Source: Candidatus Pacearchaeota archaeon CG10_big_fil_rev_8_21_14_0_10_32_14
GTDB taxonomy: Archaea > Nanobdellota > Nanobdellia > Pacearchaeales > GW2011-AR1
DNA: 13,819 nt
Direction of reading: 5' to 3'
NCBI GenBank assembly: GCA_002763085.1
Contig: PFCY01000046.1
Location: 4,911 to 18,729, forward strand
Below are positions 1 through 5,697 of this stretch, piece by piece (the stretch's first letter is position 1; each line of letters opens with the position of its first letter). The translations under genes and the position numbers were made by a program. A model generated the notes under the pieces. That model made no database searches and had not been told where the DNA came from. It worked only from the letters and a program-made list of their open reading frames with translations.

Positions 1-222
1 GACCTCATCCTAATACCAAACAAAATCTTTATTAAAATAAATTAATTTTTGTAATATGGGATGAATCCTATTCAATGAAATTGACAATAATTGTTTGAGA
101 CATGAACAGTAATTTATATGGGGCGAAAGGCACTTTTAGTGCTGGTTGTATTCATTATAAATAATTGGAATTCTAAATATAATAATCGTACAGGTAATCT
201 TCTGTTAACTAAATTTTTCTAT
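1..222. other. AT-rich leader region without a convincing gene
   Basis: No credible protein or RNA gene is visible before the tRNA. A reading frame opens at 118 but runs straight through the tRNA and its intron, so it is not real. A small hairpin (130-134 paired with 138-142, loop TTT) lies in the stretch, and TATA-like sequences occur at 112-118 and 174-182. It most likely serves as promoter and 5' leader for the tRNA-His transcript. Confidence 0.5.
174..182 (+). promoter_or_regulatory. Probable TATA box for the tRNA-His / his transcript
   Basis: The sequence TAAATATAA fits an archaeal TATA box. It predicts a transcription start near 203-206, giving a tRNA 5' leader of roughly 20 nt for RNase P to remove. 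No equally good box lies nearer the tRNA. An alternative TATA-like sequence at 112-118 would give a longer leader. Confidence 0.45.
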
Positions 223-465
223 GGCATATGTAGTTTAATGGGAGAACGCATGGTTGTGGATCGGCTGGAGAACCTAAATCAAGGTAAATCCTATAGGATT
301 CAGCATCGAGGGTTCTCCTTAACTCGTAACCCCACTCGGGATGAATATATCAAAGTCTCCTTCGTGAAGTTACTCGGCAAAACATCTCCTAAACTCGCTT
401 CGCGAGACTATAGAGAAACGACGAGCAGATCCCGTGAGACGAGGGTTCGATTCCCTCCTTATGCC
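223..465 (+). tRNA. tRNA-His (GTG anticodon) with a large intron
   Basis: The acceptor stem is 224-230 with 458-464 (one U-U mismatch at the sixth pair). G223 can serve as the encoded G-1 opposite discriminator C465, the hallmark of tRNA-His. The D arm is 233-236/244-247. The anticodon stem is 249-253/432-436, and the anticodon GTG is at 256-258. The T arm is 441-445/453-457 with loop TTCGATT. CCA is not encoded. The two halves are separated by a 171-nt intron after position 37. Only 14 nt separate the tRNA end from the next ATG, so the tRNA is probably co-transcribed with the his genes downstream and released by RNase P, RNase Z and the splicing endonuclease. The assignment is strong because anticodon, C73 and both half-molecules agree. 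Confidence 0.9.
260..430 (+). other. 171-nt tRNA-His intron (position 37/38) with bulge-helix-bulge
   Basis: The junction folds as the motif cut by archaeal tRNA splicing endonuclease. A 4-bp central helix pairs 254-257 with 425-428 and contains two G-U pairs. Three-nt bulges flank it at 258-260 and 429-431, and an inner helix pairs 261-263 with 422-424. The intron is much longer than the usual few tens of nucleotides. It folds internally into an 8-bp perfect helix (267-274 with 311-318) enclosing a hairpin (287-291 with 296-300). A second stem pairs 394-398 with 402-406, extended by 385-388 with 413-416 across an internal loop. No box C/D pair, homing-endonuclease frame or second tRNA could be found inside it, so its function, if any, is unknown. 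Confidence 0.8.
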
Positions 466-479
466 CTTTGGAGGATAAC

Positions 480-521
480 ATGGGAGTCTTGAAAAACTGT
501 GATTATATTCATTGTACCTAA
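480..521 (+). other. 13-residue mini-ORF with a good Shine-Dalgarno
   Basis: GGAGGAT at 470-476 sits 5 nt (from GGAGG) before an ATG at 480 that opens a 13-codon frame ending in TAA at 519-521. It overlaps the start of the HisG-like gene in another frame. It may be the original hisG start cut off by a frameshift, or a translated upstream peptide. It holds only one histidine, so it is not a classical His attenuation leader. Confidence 0.3.
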
Positions 522-681
522 GAATAATGGTCTAAAGAAATGGGCTATAATTACATTAGATATAAATCCAAAAGCGAAAGTGATAGAAATGCGCGGCGAA
601 GACATTCCGGAGATTGTTTCAAAATTTCTGTCTGAAAATAAAAGAACGGTAGGAATAACTGGTGAAGATCTTTCTAAGTAA
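499..681 (+). pseudogene. hisG: HisG-like ATP phosphoribosyltransferase, N-terminal part, ended by in-frame TAA
   Basis: HisG condenses ATP with PRPP to phosphoribosyl-ATP, the first step of histidine synthesis. This 60-residue frame (GTG start) shows the opening strand FIVPKNNGL, matching the IALPKGRL-type start of HisG. It then has MRGEDIPEIV (matching RARDIPEYV) and VGITGEDL (matching LGITGEDL). It stops at TAA 679-681, and the same frame resumes directly at 682 with the rest of the HisG fold. Relative to ordinary HisG, about 30 residues after GEDL are missing and the first segment is short. The best ribosome site nearby (470-476) serves an ATG in a different frame. This may be a decayed gene, a naturally split one, or one needing readthrough. 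The family assignment is fairly secure; the functional state is open. Confidence 0.65.
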
Positions 682-939
682 TTGAAAGTCTGCATTAATT
701 CAAAATATAAAAATATAGCAAAGAAATATTTTCTAAATTTTTATGAAAATAAAGGGTATAGTTTTGACAAAATTTATCTATATGGGGCAACGGAAGAATT
801 GTTCAATGAAAAAATTGTAGATATTGTCATCGACGTCGTGTGTTCTGGAGAATCCGCAAAAAAAGCGGGCTTAGAAATTTACAAACCGTTGTATTATTCT
901 GGTATAGTCATAATAGGGGGTGAAAATGAAAAATTTTGA
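682..939 (+). pseudogene. hisG: HisG-like ATP phosphoribosyltransferase, C-terminal catalytic part
   Basis: This is in the same frame as the preceding half, immediately after its TAA, with TTG as the first possible start. It has KVCINSKYKNIAKKYF, matching the ATKYPNIARRYF segment of HisG. A YGATEEL segment matches the GSVEL region, and DVVCSGESAKKAGL corresponds to the PRPP-binding loop (V-x-T-G-x-T-L). These motifs are well kept, so the disruption is recent or tolerated. There is no C-terminal ACT-like regulatory domain, so it resembles the short HisG form that needs a HisRS-like partner. It overlaps hisE by 14 nt. No Shine-Dalgarno precedes the TTG, which argues against independent initiation unless it is coupled to the upstream stop. 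Confidence 0.65.
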
Positions 940-1216
940 AATTGATGATTTGTATAAGATAATTGAAGAAAGAATTCGATCTGAAGACATTTCGAGCTAT
1001 AGTTACAAACTTTTTAAGAATCCAAAATTATTAAATAAAAAGATAATTGAGGAGGCCAGAGAACACACAAAAACAAAAAATAAAAATCAAGTCGTTTGGG
1101 AAGCGTCGGATTTACTTTACTTTGTTACTGTTTTTTTAGTAAAAAGGAATGTAAAACTCAAAGATGTAAAGAAAAAATTAAAAGAAAGAAATAAAAATAA
1201 GAAAAATCTAAAATAA
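926..1216 (+). CDS. hisE: Phosphoribosyl-ATP pyrophosphohydrolase, HisE-like
   Basis: HisE removes pyrophosphate from phosphoribosyl-ATP to give phosphoribosyl-AMP. This 96-residue protein carries the all-alpha NTP-pyrophosphatase (MazG-like) pattern. The start LYKIIEERI matches HisE LYxVIEERK. KKIIEEAREH keeps the metal-binding glutamate pair of KVGEEATE. VWEASDLLYFVTVFL matches the E-x-x-D helix VYEAADLLYHLLV. The length fits stand-alone HisE. ATG 926 is preferred over GTG 920 because GGGGG at 916-920 lies 5 nt ahead. The C-terminal tail is lysine- and asparagine-rich. It overlaps the hisG-like gene and lies 2 nt before hisS. No HisI, HisA, HisF or HisH is in the window, so the substrate supply and fate of its product are unclear. 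Confidence 0.8.
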   Translation: MKNFEIDDLYKIIEERIRSEDISSYSYKLFKNPKLLNKKIIEEAREHTKTKNKNQVVWEASDLLYFVTVFLVKRNVKLKDVKKKLKERNKNKKNLK

Positions 1217-1218
1217 CC

Positions 1219-2388
1219 ATGGAAACAGTAAAAGGATTTCGGGATATAACTGGAAGCGAAGCGGAGATTCGAGAAGAAGTGAAGAAACTCTTAGTTGAAA
1301 CATTCAAAAGATATGGATACGAATCAGTTGAAACTCCAATCATTGAACAGGAAGAATTTGTAAAAAAGTCGGGAGACGCAAATGATGAGGCAATCAGCGA
1401 TGTTTATACTTTGAAAGATAGGGGAGAGCGAAAACTTGCTTTAAGATATGAGTTCACATTTCAATTGAAAAGATTGATGGTAAATAAAAAGTTGCCATAT
1501 AAAAGGTATCAAATTGGCGAAGTGTTTAGAGATGAACCAACAACATCCGGAAAACAGAGGTATCGTCAGTTTACACAATGTGATGCTGATATTGTTTCTT
1601 CTACAATAAAAGATGAAGCGGATTTATTTGGACTAGTTTGCGAAGTCCTTGATAAGCTCGGAATAAAATATGAGGTTTCAATCAATACAAGAAAACTTTT
1701 GAATGAAATCTTAGATCAATATAAAATTGATGATAAAACTAAACCATATGTTTTAAGGGAGATTGATAAGCTTGATAAATTTCCTGAGAGCGAAGTTGTT
1801 AAAAATTTGAAGACGATGAAAGCGCAAGATGTTTTGAAAACTTTGAATGGAAATGAGTCAACGTTTAAGATCTTCAAAAGTTATACTGATATTATTGAGT
1901 TGAAGAAATTATGTGATATTTATGGCATTAAATTTAAATTCTCTCCGACGCTCGCTCGGGGTTTATCATACTACAATGGAACCGTTTTTGAGATAAAGAC
2001 TCTTGATAAAGATTTCAAGGAAACGATTTGCGCTGGCGGAGCTTATCTTGTCAATGGAATTCAATCATTCGGTGTTTCTTTTGGACTTGATAGACTTTGT
2101 TCGCTTGTTGATGAAAAAACTTTTGATAAGGTGAAATCAAAGATCATGGTGATTTCAATCGGTCAAGAAAAAGAAGCGATCAATCTTGTGAAAAAACTTA
2201 GAGAAAAAGGAAACCGAGTTGAACTGATGTATGATAAAGTTTCAAAAGCGCTTGATTATTCAAATTCAAAAAAGTTTGACAAAGTCATTTTTGTTGGAGA
2301 GGAAGAAGTAAAGAAAAAGAAATTCAAAATCAAAGATATGGTTTCTGGAAAAGAAATTTGGAAGAGCGAGAAGGATTTGATGAAATGA
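1219..2388 (+). CDS. hisS: Histidyl-tRNA synthetase
   Basis: This class II synthetase (389 aa) charges tRNA-His with histidine in the cytosol. Motif 1 lies near residues 38-44 (ETPIIEQ). An LALRYEFT element is at 73-80, and motif 2 (VFRDE ... RYRQFTQ) is at about 102-120. The HisRS-specific signature LARGLSYYNG is at 245-254, including the catalytic Arg247. Motif 3 (FGVSFGLDRL) is at 284-293. The C-terminal anticodon-binding domain from about residue 305 (SKIMVISIGQEKEA) is complete. This favours a true synthetase over HisZ, which usually lacks that domain. The second HisRS signature is degenerate (CAGGAYLVNG where AGGRYDGL is typical). It is 2 nt after hisE and overlaps the next gene by ATGA. 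Being co-directional with its own substrate tRNA is notable. Confidence 0.93.
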   Translation: METVKGFRDITGSEAEIREEVKKLLVETFKRYGYESVETPIIEQEEFVKKSGDANDEAISDVYTLKDRGERKLALRYEFTFQLKRLMVNKKLPYKRYQIGEVFRDEPTTSGKQRYRQFTQCDADIVSSTIKDEADLFGLVCEVLDKLGIKYEVSINTRKLLNEILDQYKIDDKTKPYVLREIDKLDKFPESEVVKNLKTMKAQDVLKTLNGNESTFKIFKSYTDIIELKKLCDIYGIKFKFSPTLARGLSYYNGTVFEIKTLDKDFKETICAGGAYLVNGIQSFGVSFGLDRLCSLVDEKTFDKVKSKIMVISIGQEKEAINLVKKLREKGNRVELMYDKVSKALDYSNSKKFDKVIFVGEEEVKKKKFKIKDMVSGKEIWKSEKDLMK

Positions 2389-2819
2389 GAGATAATAAAA
2401 CTAAAAAGATTTTGTATATCGGTTTAGCAATTATATTAATTTTTATTTTGGTTTTTATTGTGTTAAAGGTTGTAAATTCACAGAAAAATAAATGTTCGAT
2501 TGATTCAGATTGTACTTTTACAACATTAAGTTGTTGTCAAGGATGTGGTAGCGGGAATCCAGTTAATAAGAACTATTTGTCTTCTATAAAATTTGAGAAG
2601 TCAATAAAATGTTTAGGATCAAATACTTATTGTCCTATGGTTGATTGTGATCGCATTTCGATAAATACCCCCTCTTGTAATGAAAATAAAATTTGTGTTT
2701 CAAAAGTTGATTGTGATGCAACTTGCTTGATGTGGAAAGAGCGCCTAGAAAATTACAAGGACGATGACAAAAATGAAACTTATCAGTCGATATTAAAACA
2801 AACTGGGTGTCAGTGTTAG
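2385..2819 (+). CDS. Cys-rich single-pass membrane protein, unknown function
   Basis: The start is taken at ATG 2385, overlapping the hisS stop as ATGA; an earlier ATG at 2358 would read inside hisS. The 144-residue protein has a basic N-terminus and one hydrophobic segment at about residues 9-30. An outside domain with 14 cysteines follows, including CSIDSDC, SCCQGCG and a terminal GCQC. The spacing suggests disulfide-bonded small modules of the C-x-x-D-x-D-C type seen in secreted proteins. It shares Cys-rich secreted character with the two Kazal-like proteins just downstream but has no Kazal signature. It looks like a cell-surface protein that merely shares the his transcript. I do not recognise the family. 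Confidence 0.75.
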   Translation: MRDNKTKKILYIGLAIILIFILVFIVLKVVNSQKNKCSIDSDCTFTTLSCCQGCGSGNPVNKNYLSSIKFEKSIKCLGSNTYCPMVDCDRISINTPSCNENKICVSKVDCDATCLMWKERLENYKDDDKNETYQSILKQTGCQC

Positions 2820-2828
2820 AATTTAATT

Positions 2829-3446
2829 TTAAATTGACGGACATTCGCCGTCGCTTAATTTAGGAATTCCTGCATTATTCAAAAAGCAAGTGTTTCCGTA
2901 TGTTTGATTGTTGCAACCGCAAACTGGTTGATAAACATCAACGCAATGCATTGGTTTTCTTTCGCATTTTCCTTGAGTTGAATTACAACTATCTAATTTA
3001 CAGAATTCATTGAATCTGCATTGTTCATTTGAAGAGCAACCAGATAATTCATCAACTCTGCATTGTTCTTTAGCTATTTCGAGATCATCTTTTGCTTGTT
3101 TGATACAAGAGAATCTTACATCTCTTGAAGAATTGAGACAAGATAAATATTCTATTCTGCATTGTTTAGTTAATTCCTTAATTACTGTTTTATTTGTAGA
3201 ATTAGTTATTGAGAAATTTAATGCATCTATTTTGCATTGTTTGAAAGTTGATTTGCATAAAGAATAATTAGATTTATAGTTTGTATGACAAATTGAGACG
3301 TTTTGCTTTTTTATCATAGAAGCGTTTTGGACGCAATGCTTTTCATCAAAAATGTTATTGTGATCATCAGATCTTGAAGCTAATACTAAAACTCCAGATA
3401 AGATTATTACAGACATAAACAAAGCTACGAATACTACTCTTTTCAT
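2829..3446 (-). CDS. Secreted Kazal-like Cys-rich protein (copy A)
   Basis: A signal peptide (residues 1 to about 23, ending VLVLA-S) leads into a helical, cysteine-paired region (CKSTFKQC, CRIEYLSC and similar). Next comes a CSSNEQC/FCKLDSC module and a C-terminal Kazal-like domain (YQPVCGC ... TYGNTCFL ... GEC). Kazal domains inhibit serine proteases. The CGC variant, with the later cysteine missing, is the form I associate with prokaryotic secreted proteins, and its inhibitory activity is not assured. Nine N-x-S/T sequons suggest heavy N-glycosylation at the archaeal surface. A TATA box 25 nt upstream implies a leaderless mRNA. It is a paralogue of the gene at 3857-4483, with mscL between them. 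Confidence 0.8.
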   Translation of the reverse strand: MKRVVFVALFMSVIILSGVLVLASRSDDHNNIFDEKHCVQNASMIKKQNVSICHTNYKSNYSLCKSTFKQCKIDALNFSITNSTNKTVIKELTKQCRIEYLSCLNSSRDVRFSCIKQAKDDLEIAKEQCRVDELSGCSSNEQCRFNEFCKLDSCNSTQGKCERKPMHCVDVYQPVCGCNNQTYGNTCFLNNAGIPKLSDGECPSI

Positions 3447-3465
3447 TTCGGAGTAAAAGAGGTGT

Positions 3466-3475
3466 TTTATTTAAA
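3466..3475 (-). promoter_or_regulatory. TATA box for Kazal-like copy A
   Basis: Read on the minus strand the box is TTTAAATAAA, centred about 25 nt before the ATG, so the message is probably leaderless. The surrounding TCTTTAAATAAAA is identical to the box of copy B at 4502-4514. Confidence 0.6.
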
Positions 3476-3509
3476 GACGATTACACTTGAATATATATTC
3501 TGGAAAAAT

Positions 3510-3519
3510 ATTTATATAC
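3510..3519 (+). promoter_or_regulatory. TATA box for mscL
   Basis: ATTTATATAC is centred about 25 nt before the mscL ATG, which predicts a leaderless transcript starting at or next to the start codon. Confidence 0.65.
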
Positions 3520-3538
3520 TGATAACATATCAAATTAT

Positions 3539-3850
3539 ATGGTTAATCAGTTTGCTAAGGAGTTTAAAGAATTCTTGAAAGAATATAAAATTGTGGGACT
3601 TGCGATTGCCTTTATTATAGGCCTAGCTTCTTCTAATTTGATTAAGTCGCTTGTAGATAATGTGATAATGCCGATTGTGACATTTTTTATTCCGAGGGGA
3701 AACTGGCAAACTGCAACAGTTAAATTTGGGCCAGTTGTATTAGGATGGGGTGCTTTTTTGGGAGCATTAGTTAATTTCATAATCATAGCCCTAGTTGTGT
3801 TTTTTATAGCGAAATACTTTTTGAAAGAAGAAAAAGTTGAGAAGAAATAA
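3539..3850 (+). CDS. mscL: Large-conductance mechanosensitive channel MscL
   Basis: MscL opens under membrane tension to release solutes during hypo-osmotic shock. The 103-residue protein has an amphipathic N-terminal helix (FAKEFKEFLKEYKIVG). TM1 spans about residues 18-38 (LAIAFIIGLASSNLIKSLV). The conserved post-TM1 segment is DNVIMPIVTFF. A shortened periplasmic-side loop (52-68) follows, then TM2 at about 70-93 and a lysine-rich tail. Usual MscL proteins are 130-150 residues, so the loop and C-terminal bundle are trimmed, as is common in reduced genomes. It stands alone with its own TATA box, between two divergently oriented Kazal-like paralogues. Confidence 0.9.
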   Translation: MVNQFAKEFKEFLKEYKIVGLAIAFIIGLASSNLIKSLVDNVIMPIVTFFIPRGNWQTATVKFGPVVLGWGAFLGALVNFIIIALVVFFIAKYFLKEEKVEKK

Positions 3851-3856
3851 GTTAAT

Positions 3857-4483
3857 TTAGATAATCAGACATTCTCCAATATTTCTAAGAGATTGATTGT
3901 TCATCTGCATGAAACATGAATTGTTGTGGGTTTGATCGTCGCAACCACACACAGGATTATATTCTTCTGTGCACAATTGAGGAACGGTCATGCAACTTCC
4001 CTGAGTTGCCGTGCAATTTATGAAAGAACAAAACTGAGTGTTATTACAATCTAAATTTGATTGACATTGAGTTATGTTTATGATATTACTACAATTTTGT
4101 TTACAGGCAAAGTATGTGCTTTCTGCATCTTGTTTGCAGACTGTTCTATTGTAACTTGTTCCGTTGTTACATGATATGTAATTGTCTCGACATATTATTT
4201 TTGCTTGAGTGTATACAGTCCTATTTATCCACCTTAATAATTTGGCTTCATCTTTACATTTCCTATATTCTTCTCTGCATAATTTTTTTGATACTTTAAA
4301 ATTTGTTGCACATTCTATTTTATCAAGTCTAAACTGAACAGAACAATTTTTGTCACATTCTAATGTCCCTACATTTCTAGTTGAATGTTGAGTATCTGTC
4401 ACACTTCCAATAGATCTTGCTAAAACGAATGTTAAAGATGACACAATTATCAATGCAAAAAAAATCACCATAACTTTTTTCAT
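3857..4483 (-). CDS. Secreted Kazal-like Cys-rich protein (copy B)
   Basis: The architecture is the same as copy A: signal peptide (residues 1 to about 23), helical cysteine-paired middle (CREEYRKC, CRDNYISC, CKQDAESTYFACKQNC), a CQSNLDC/FCSFINC module, then Kazal-like YNPVCGC ... SCFMQ ... GEC. The usual Tyr of the TYGN motif is His (THNN), so this copy is more diverged. Ten N-x-S/T sequons are present. The two copies are related by duplication but differ widely in sequence. It shares the promoter box of copy A. It probably acts outside the cell as an adhesive or protease-interacting surface protein; the target is unknown. Confidence 0.78.
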   Translation of the reverse strand: MKKVMVIFFALIIVSSLTFVLARSIGSVTDTQHSTRNVGTLECDKNCSVQFRLDKIECATNFKVSKKLCREEYRKCKDEAKLLRWINRTVYTQAKIICRDNYISCNNGTSYNRTVCKQDAESTYFACKQNCSNIINITQCQSNLDCNNTQFCSFINCTATQGSCMTVPQLCTEEYNPVCGCDDQTHNNSCFMQMNNQSLRNIGECLII

Positions 4484-4502
4484 AATGAGTAATTTGCTCG
4501 CT

Positions 4503-4512
4503 TTTATTTAAA
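4503..4512 (-). promoter_or_regulatory. TATA box for Kazal-like copy B
   Basis: Minus-strand TTTAAATAAA is centred 25 nt before the ATG and lies in the same 13-nt context as the copy A promoter. This suggests a leaderless mRNA and matched expression of the two paralogues. Confidence 0.6.
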
Positions 4513-4526
4513 GATTAATATAGTGG

Positions 4527-4535
4527 GATATATTT
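4527..4535 (+). promoter_or_regulatory. Possible TATA box for the mini-protein/bacilliredoxin operon
   Basis: GATATATTT lies about 33 nt before the ATG at 4564. It would give a short leader. It is the best box in the spacer, but weaker than the others in the window. Confidence 0.35.
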
Positions 4536-4563
4536 GTTGGGGAACATTTATTAAATAATAAAA

Positions 4564-4701
4564 ATGGCTTGTATTATGGTAAATGAATATTCACAATGTG
4601 TAGTGTGTGGGGGAGAATATCTTGATAAAAAAATATGCGGAAATTGTCATAAGTGTGAAGATTGTTGCACTTGCGGGAAAAGTAAGGAGGATTTTGAATA
4701 A
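4564..4701 (+). CDS. 45-residue Cys-rich (zinc-ribbon-like) mini-protein
   Basis: ATG 4564 opens a 45-codon frame ending at TAA 4699-4701. It carries CVVCGG, CGNCHKC and CEDCCTCGK, giving cysteine pairs that could bind one or two zinc ions. Its stop overlaps the next ATG as TAATG, and the next gene's ribosome site (AGGAGG at 4685-4690) lies inside it, so the two genes are coupled. Pairing with a redox-active bacilliredoxin-like protein suggests a thiol or metal theme. No family is recognised. Confidence 0.7.
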   Translation: MACIMVNEYSQCVVCGGEYLDKKICGNCHKCEDCCTCGKSKEDFE

Positions 4702-5150
4702 TGGATAAAGAGATGCATGTAAATAGATATGATCCAAAGCTGACAAAATTTATGGAAGAGGCGTTGGTAAAAAAAGGATTTAATTCTCTGAAAAGTTCGC
4801 AAGATGTTGAAAAATATTTTAAAGAAAATAAAGATTTTTTATTATTTGTGAATTCCGTCTGTGGCTGCGCAGCAGGAAGCGCTCGACCTGGGGTTTTAAG
4901 AGCAATTGAAAAAAACGGAGATTTGAAGAAAATGAAAATGGCAACTGTTTTTGCTGGGGTTGATCTTGAGGCTACAGAAAAAGCAAGAAGTTATTTCAGT
5001 AATCATGAAAAATCTTCACCAAATATTATTTTATTTAAAAACAAAAAACCAGTTTTATTCATGGAGAGAAAAGACATAGTCCATAAAGATGCTGGCGAGA
5101 TTGCGGAAATCTTGATCGATGAGATTTCAAAATTTAAGTCGCTTGTATGA
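4701..5150 (+). CDS. BrxA/BrxB-family bacilliredoxin-like protein
   Basis: The family (YphP/YqiW, thioredoxin-like fold) removes bacillithiol from S-bacillithiolated proteins in Firmicutes, using a CGC active site. Here FVNSVCGCAAGSARPGV places that site at Cys54-Gly55-Cys56. The later TVFAGVDLEATEKARSYF and SSPNIILFKNKKPVLFMER segments match the family well. The length of 149 is normal. It is preceded by AGGAGG and overlaps the Cys-rich mini-protein by one base. Archaea are not known as general bacillithiol users, so the partner thiol may differ and the function could be general disulfide isomerase or reductase activity. It overlaps the convergent amidotransferase gene by 17 nt at its 3' end. 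Confidence 0.88.
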   Translation: MDKEMHVNRYDPKLTKFMEEALVKKGFNSLKSSQDVEKYFKENKDFLLFVNSVCGCAAGSARPGVLRAIEKNGDLKKMKMATVFAGVDLEATEKARSYFSNHEKSSPNIILFKNKKPVLFMERKDIVHKDAGEIAEILIDEISKFKSLV

Positions 5151-5697
5151 ACTCTTTGATTATATTTTCATTTCTTACTTCTGGATGAAATAAAACTCCA
5201 TACATCGGTTTGAATTTATGTTTAAACGCTTGAGTAACTAAATCATAAGATTTTGCTGAAATGTCTATATCATTTAGTAAATCTGAAAAATCTATATAGA
5301 GATTATGAAGCTGGTAAACTTGAAGTTGCGTTCCGCTTTGAATGTTGAGGAAACTTTTCGTGAACTTAATTTCGTTGAAACCTATTTCTTTTCTTTCTTT
5401 CATTGTTCCGCCGAGAAGGGCTCCGAGAATTTCCATTCCACCGCAAATTCCAAAGACGGGTTTATTTGTTTTTAGAATTTCTACAAATAAATGTAAGTCT
5501 TCTAAAAATTTATTATCTTTAATAGATGTTCCACTGATAATTATTTTATCAGATTTTTCTATATCAGAGATTGATAACTTATCATAATCTTTTGTTGAAT
5601 AGTTTATGTTAGTGCTACTGATTATTGATTCTATTGGTTTTACAAATTCATAGTAATGAAGAGGTTCGCTACAGATATTTATTATTAAAATATTCAT
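5134..5697 (-). CDS. Class I glutamine amidotransferase (stand-alone subunit)
   Basis: Class I amidotransferases hydrolyse glutamine and hand the ammonia to a synthetase partner. The nucleophile elbow FGICGGMEILG puts the catalytic Cys at residue 85. The C-terminal LFHPEVRN supplies His171 and Glu173. YQLHNLYID near 128-136 fits the region before the synthetase interface. It resembles GuaA subunit A in length (187 aa), but no GMP synthetase ATPase subunit is nearby. Instead its start overlaps the stop of dph6 by 4 nt, so the likely partner is that ATP-dependent amidase. Assignment to the fold is firm; the partner is inferred from context. Confidence 0.85.
   Translation of the reverse strand: MNILIINICSEPLHYYEFVKPIESIISSTNINYSTKDYDKLSISDIEKSDKIIISGTSIKDNKFLEDLHLFVEILKTNKPVFGICGGMEILGALLGGTMKERKEIGFNEIKFTKSFLNIQSGTQLQVYQLHNLYIDFSDLLNDIDISAKSYDLVTQAFKHKFKPMYGVLFHPEVRNENIIKEFIQAT

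Noticed and set aside
118..492. 124-codon plus-strand reading frame
   Set aside because: It runs through the whole tRNA-His gene and its intron, and its protein has no recognisable features.
679..681. Reassigned TAA codon in the HisG-like gene
   Set aside because: TAA ends hisE, the Cys-rich mini-protein and other clear genes here, so a changed genetic code is not supported.
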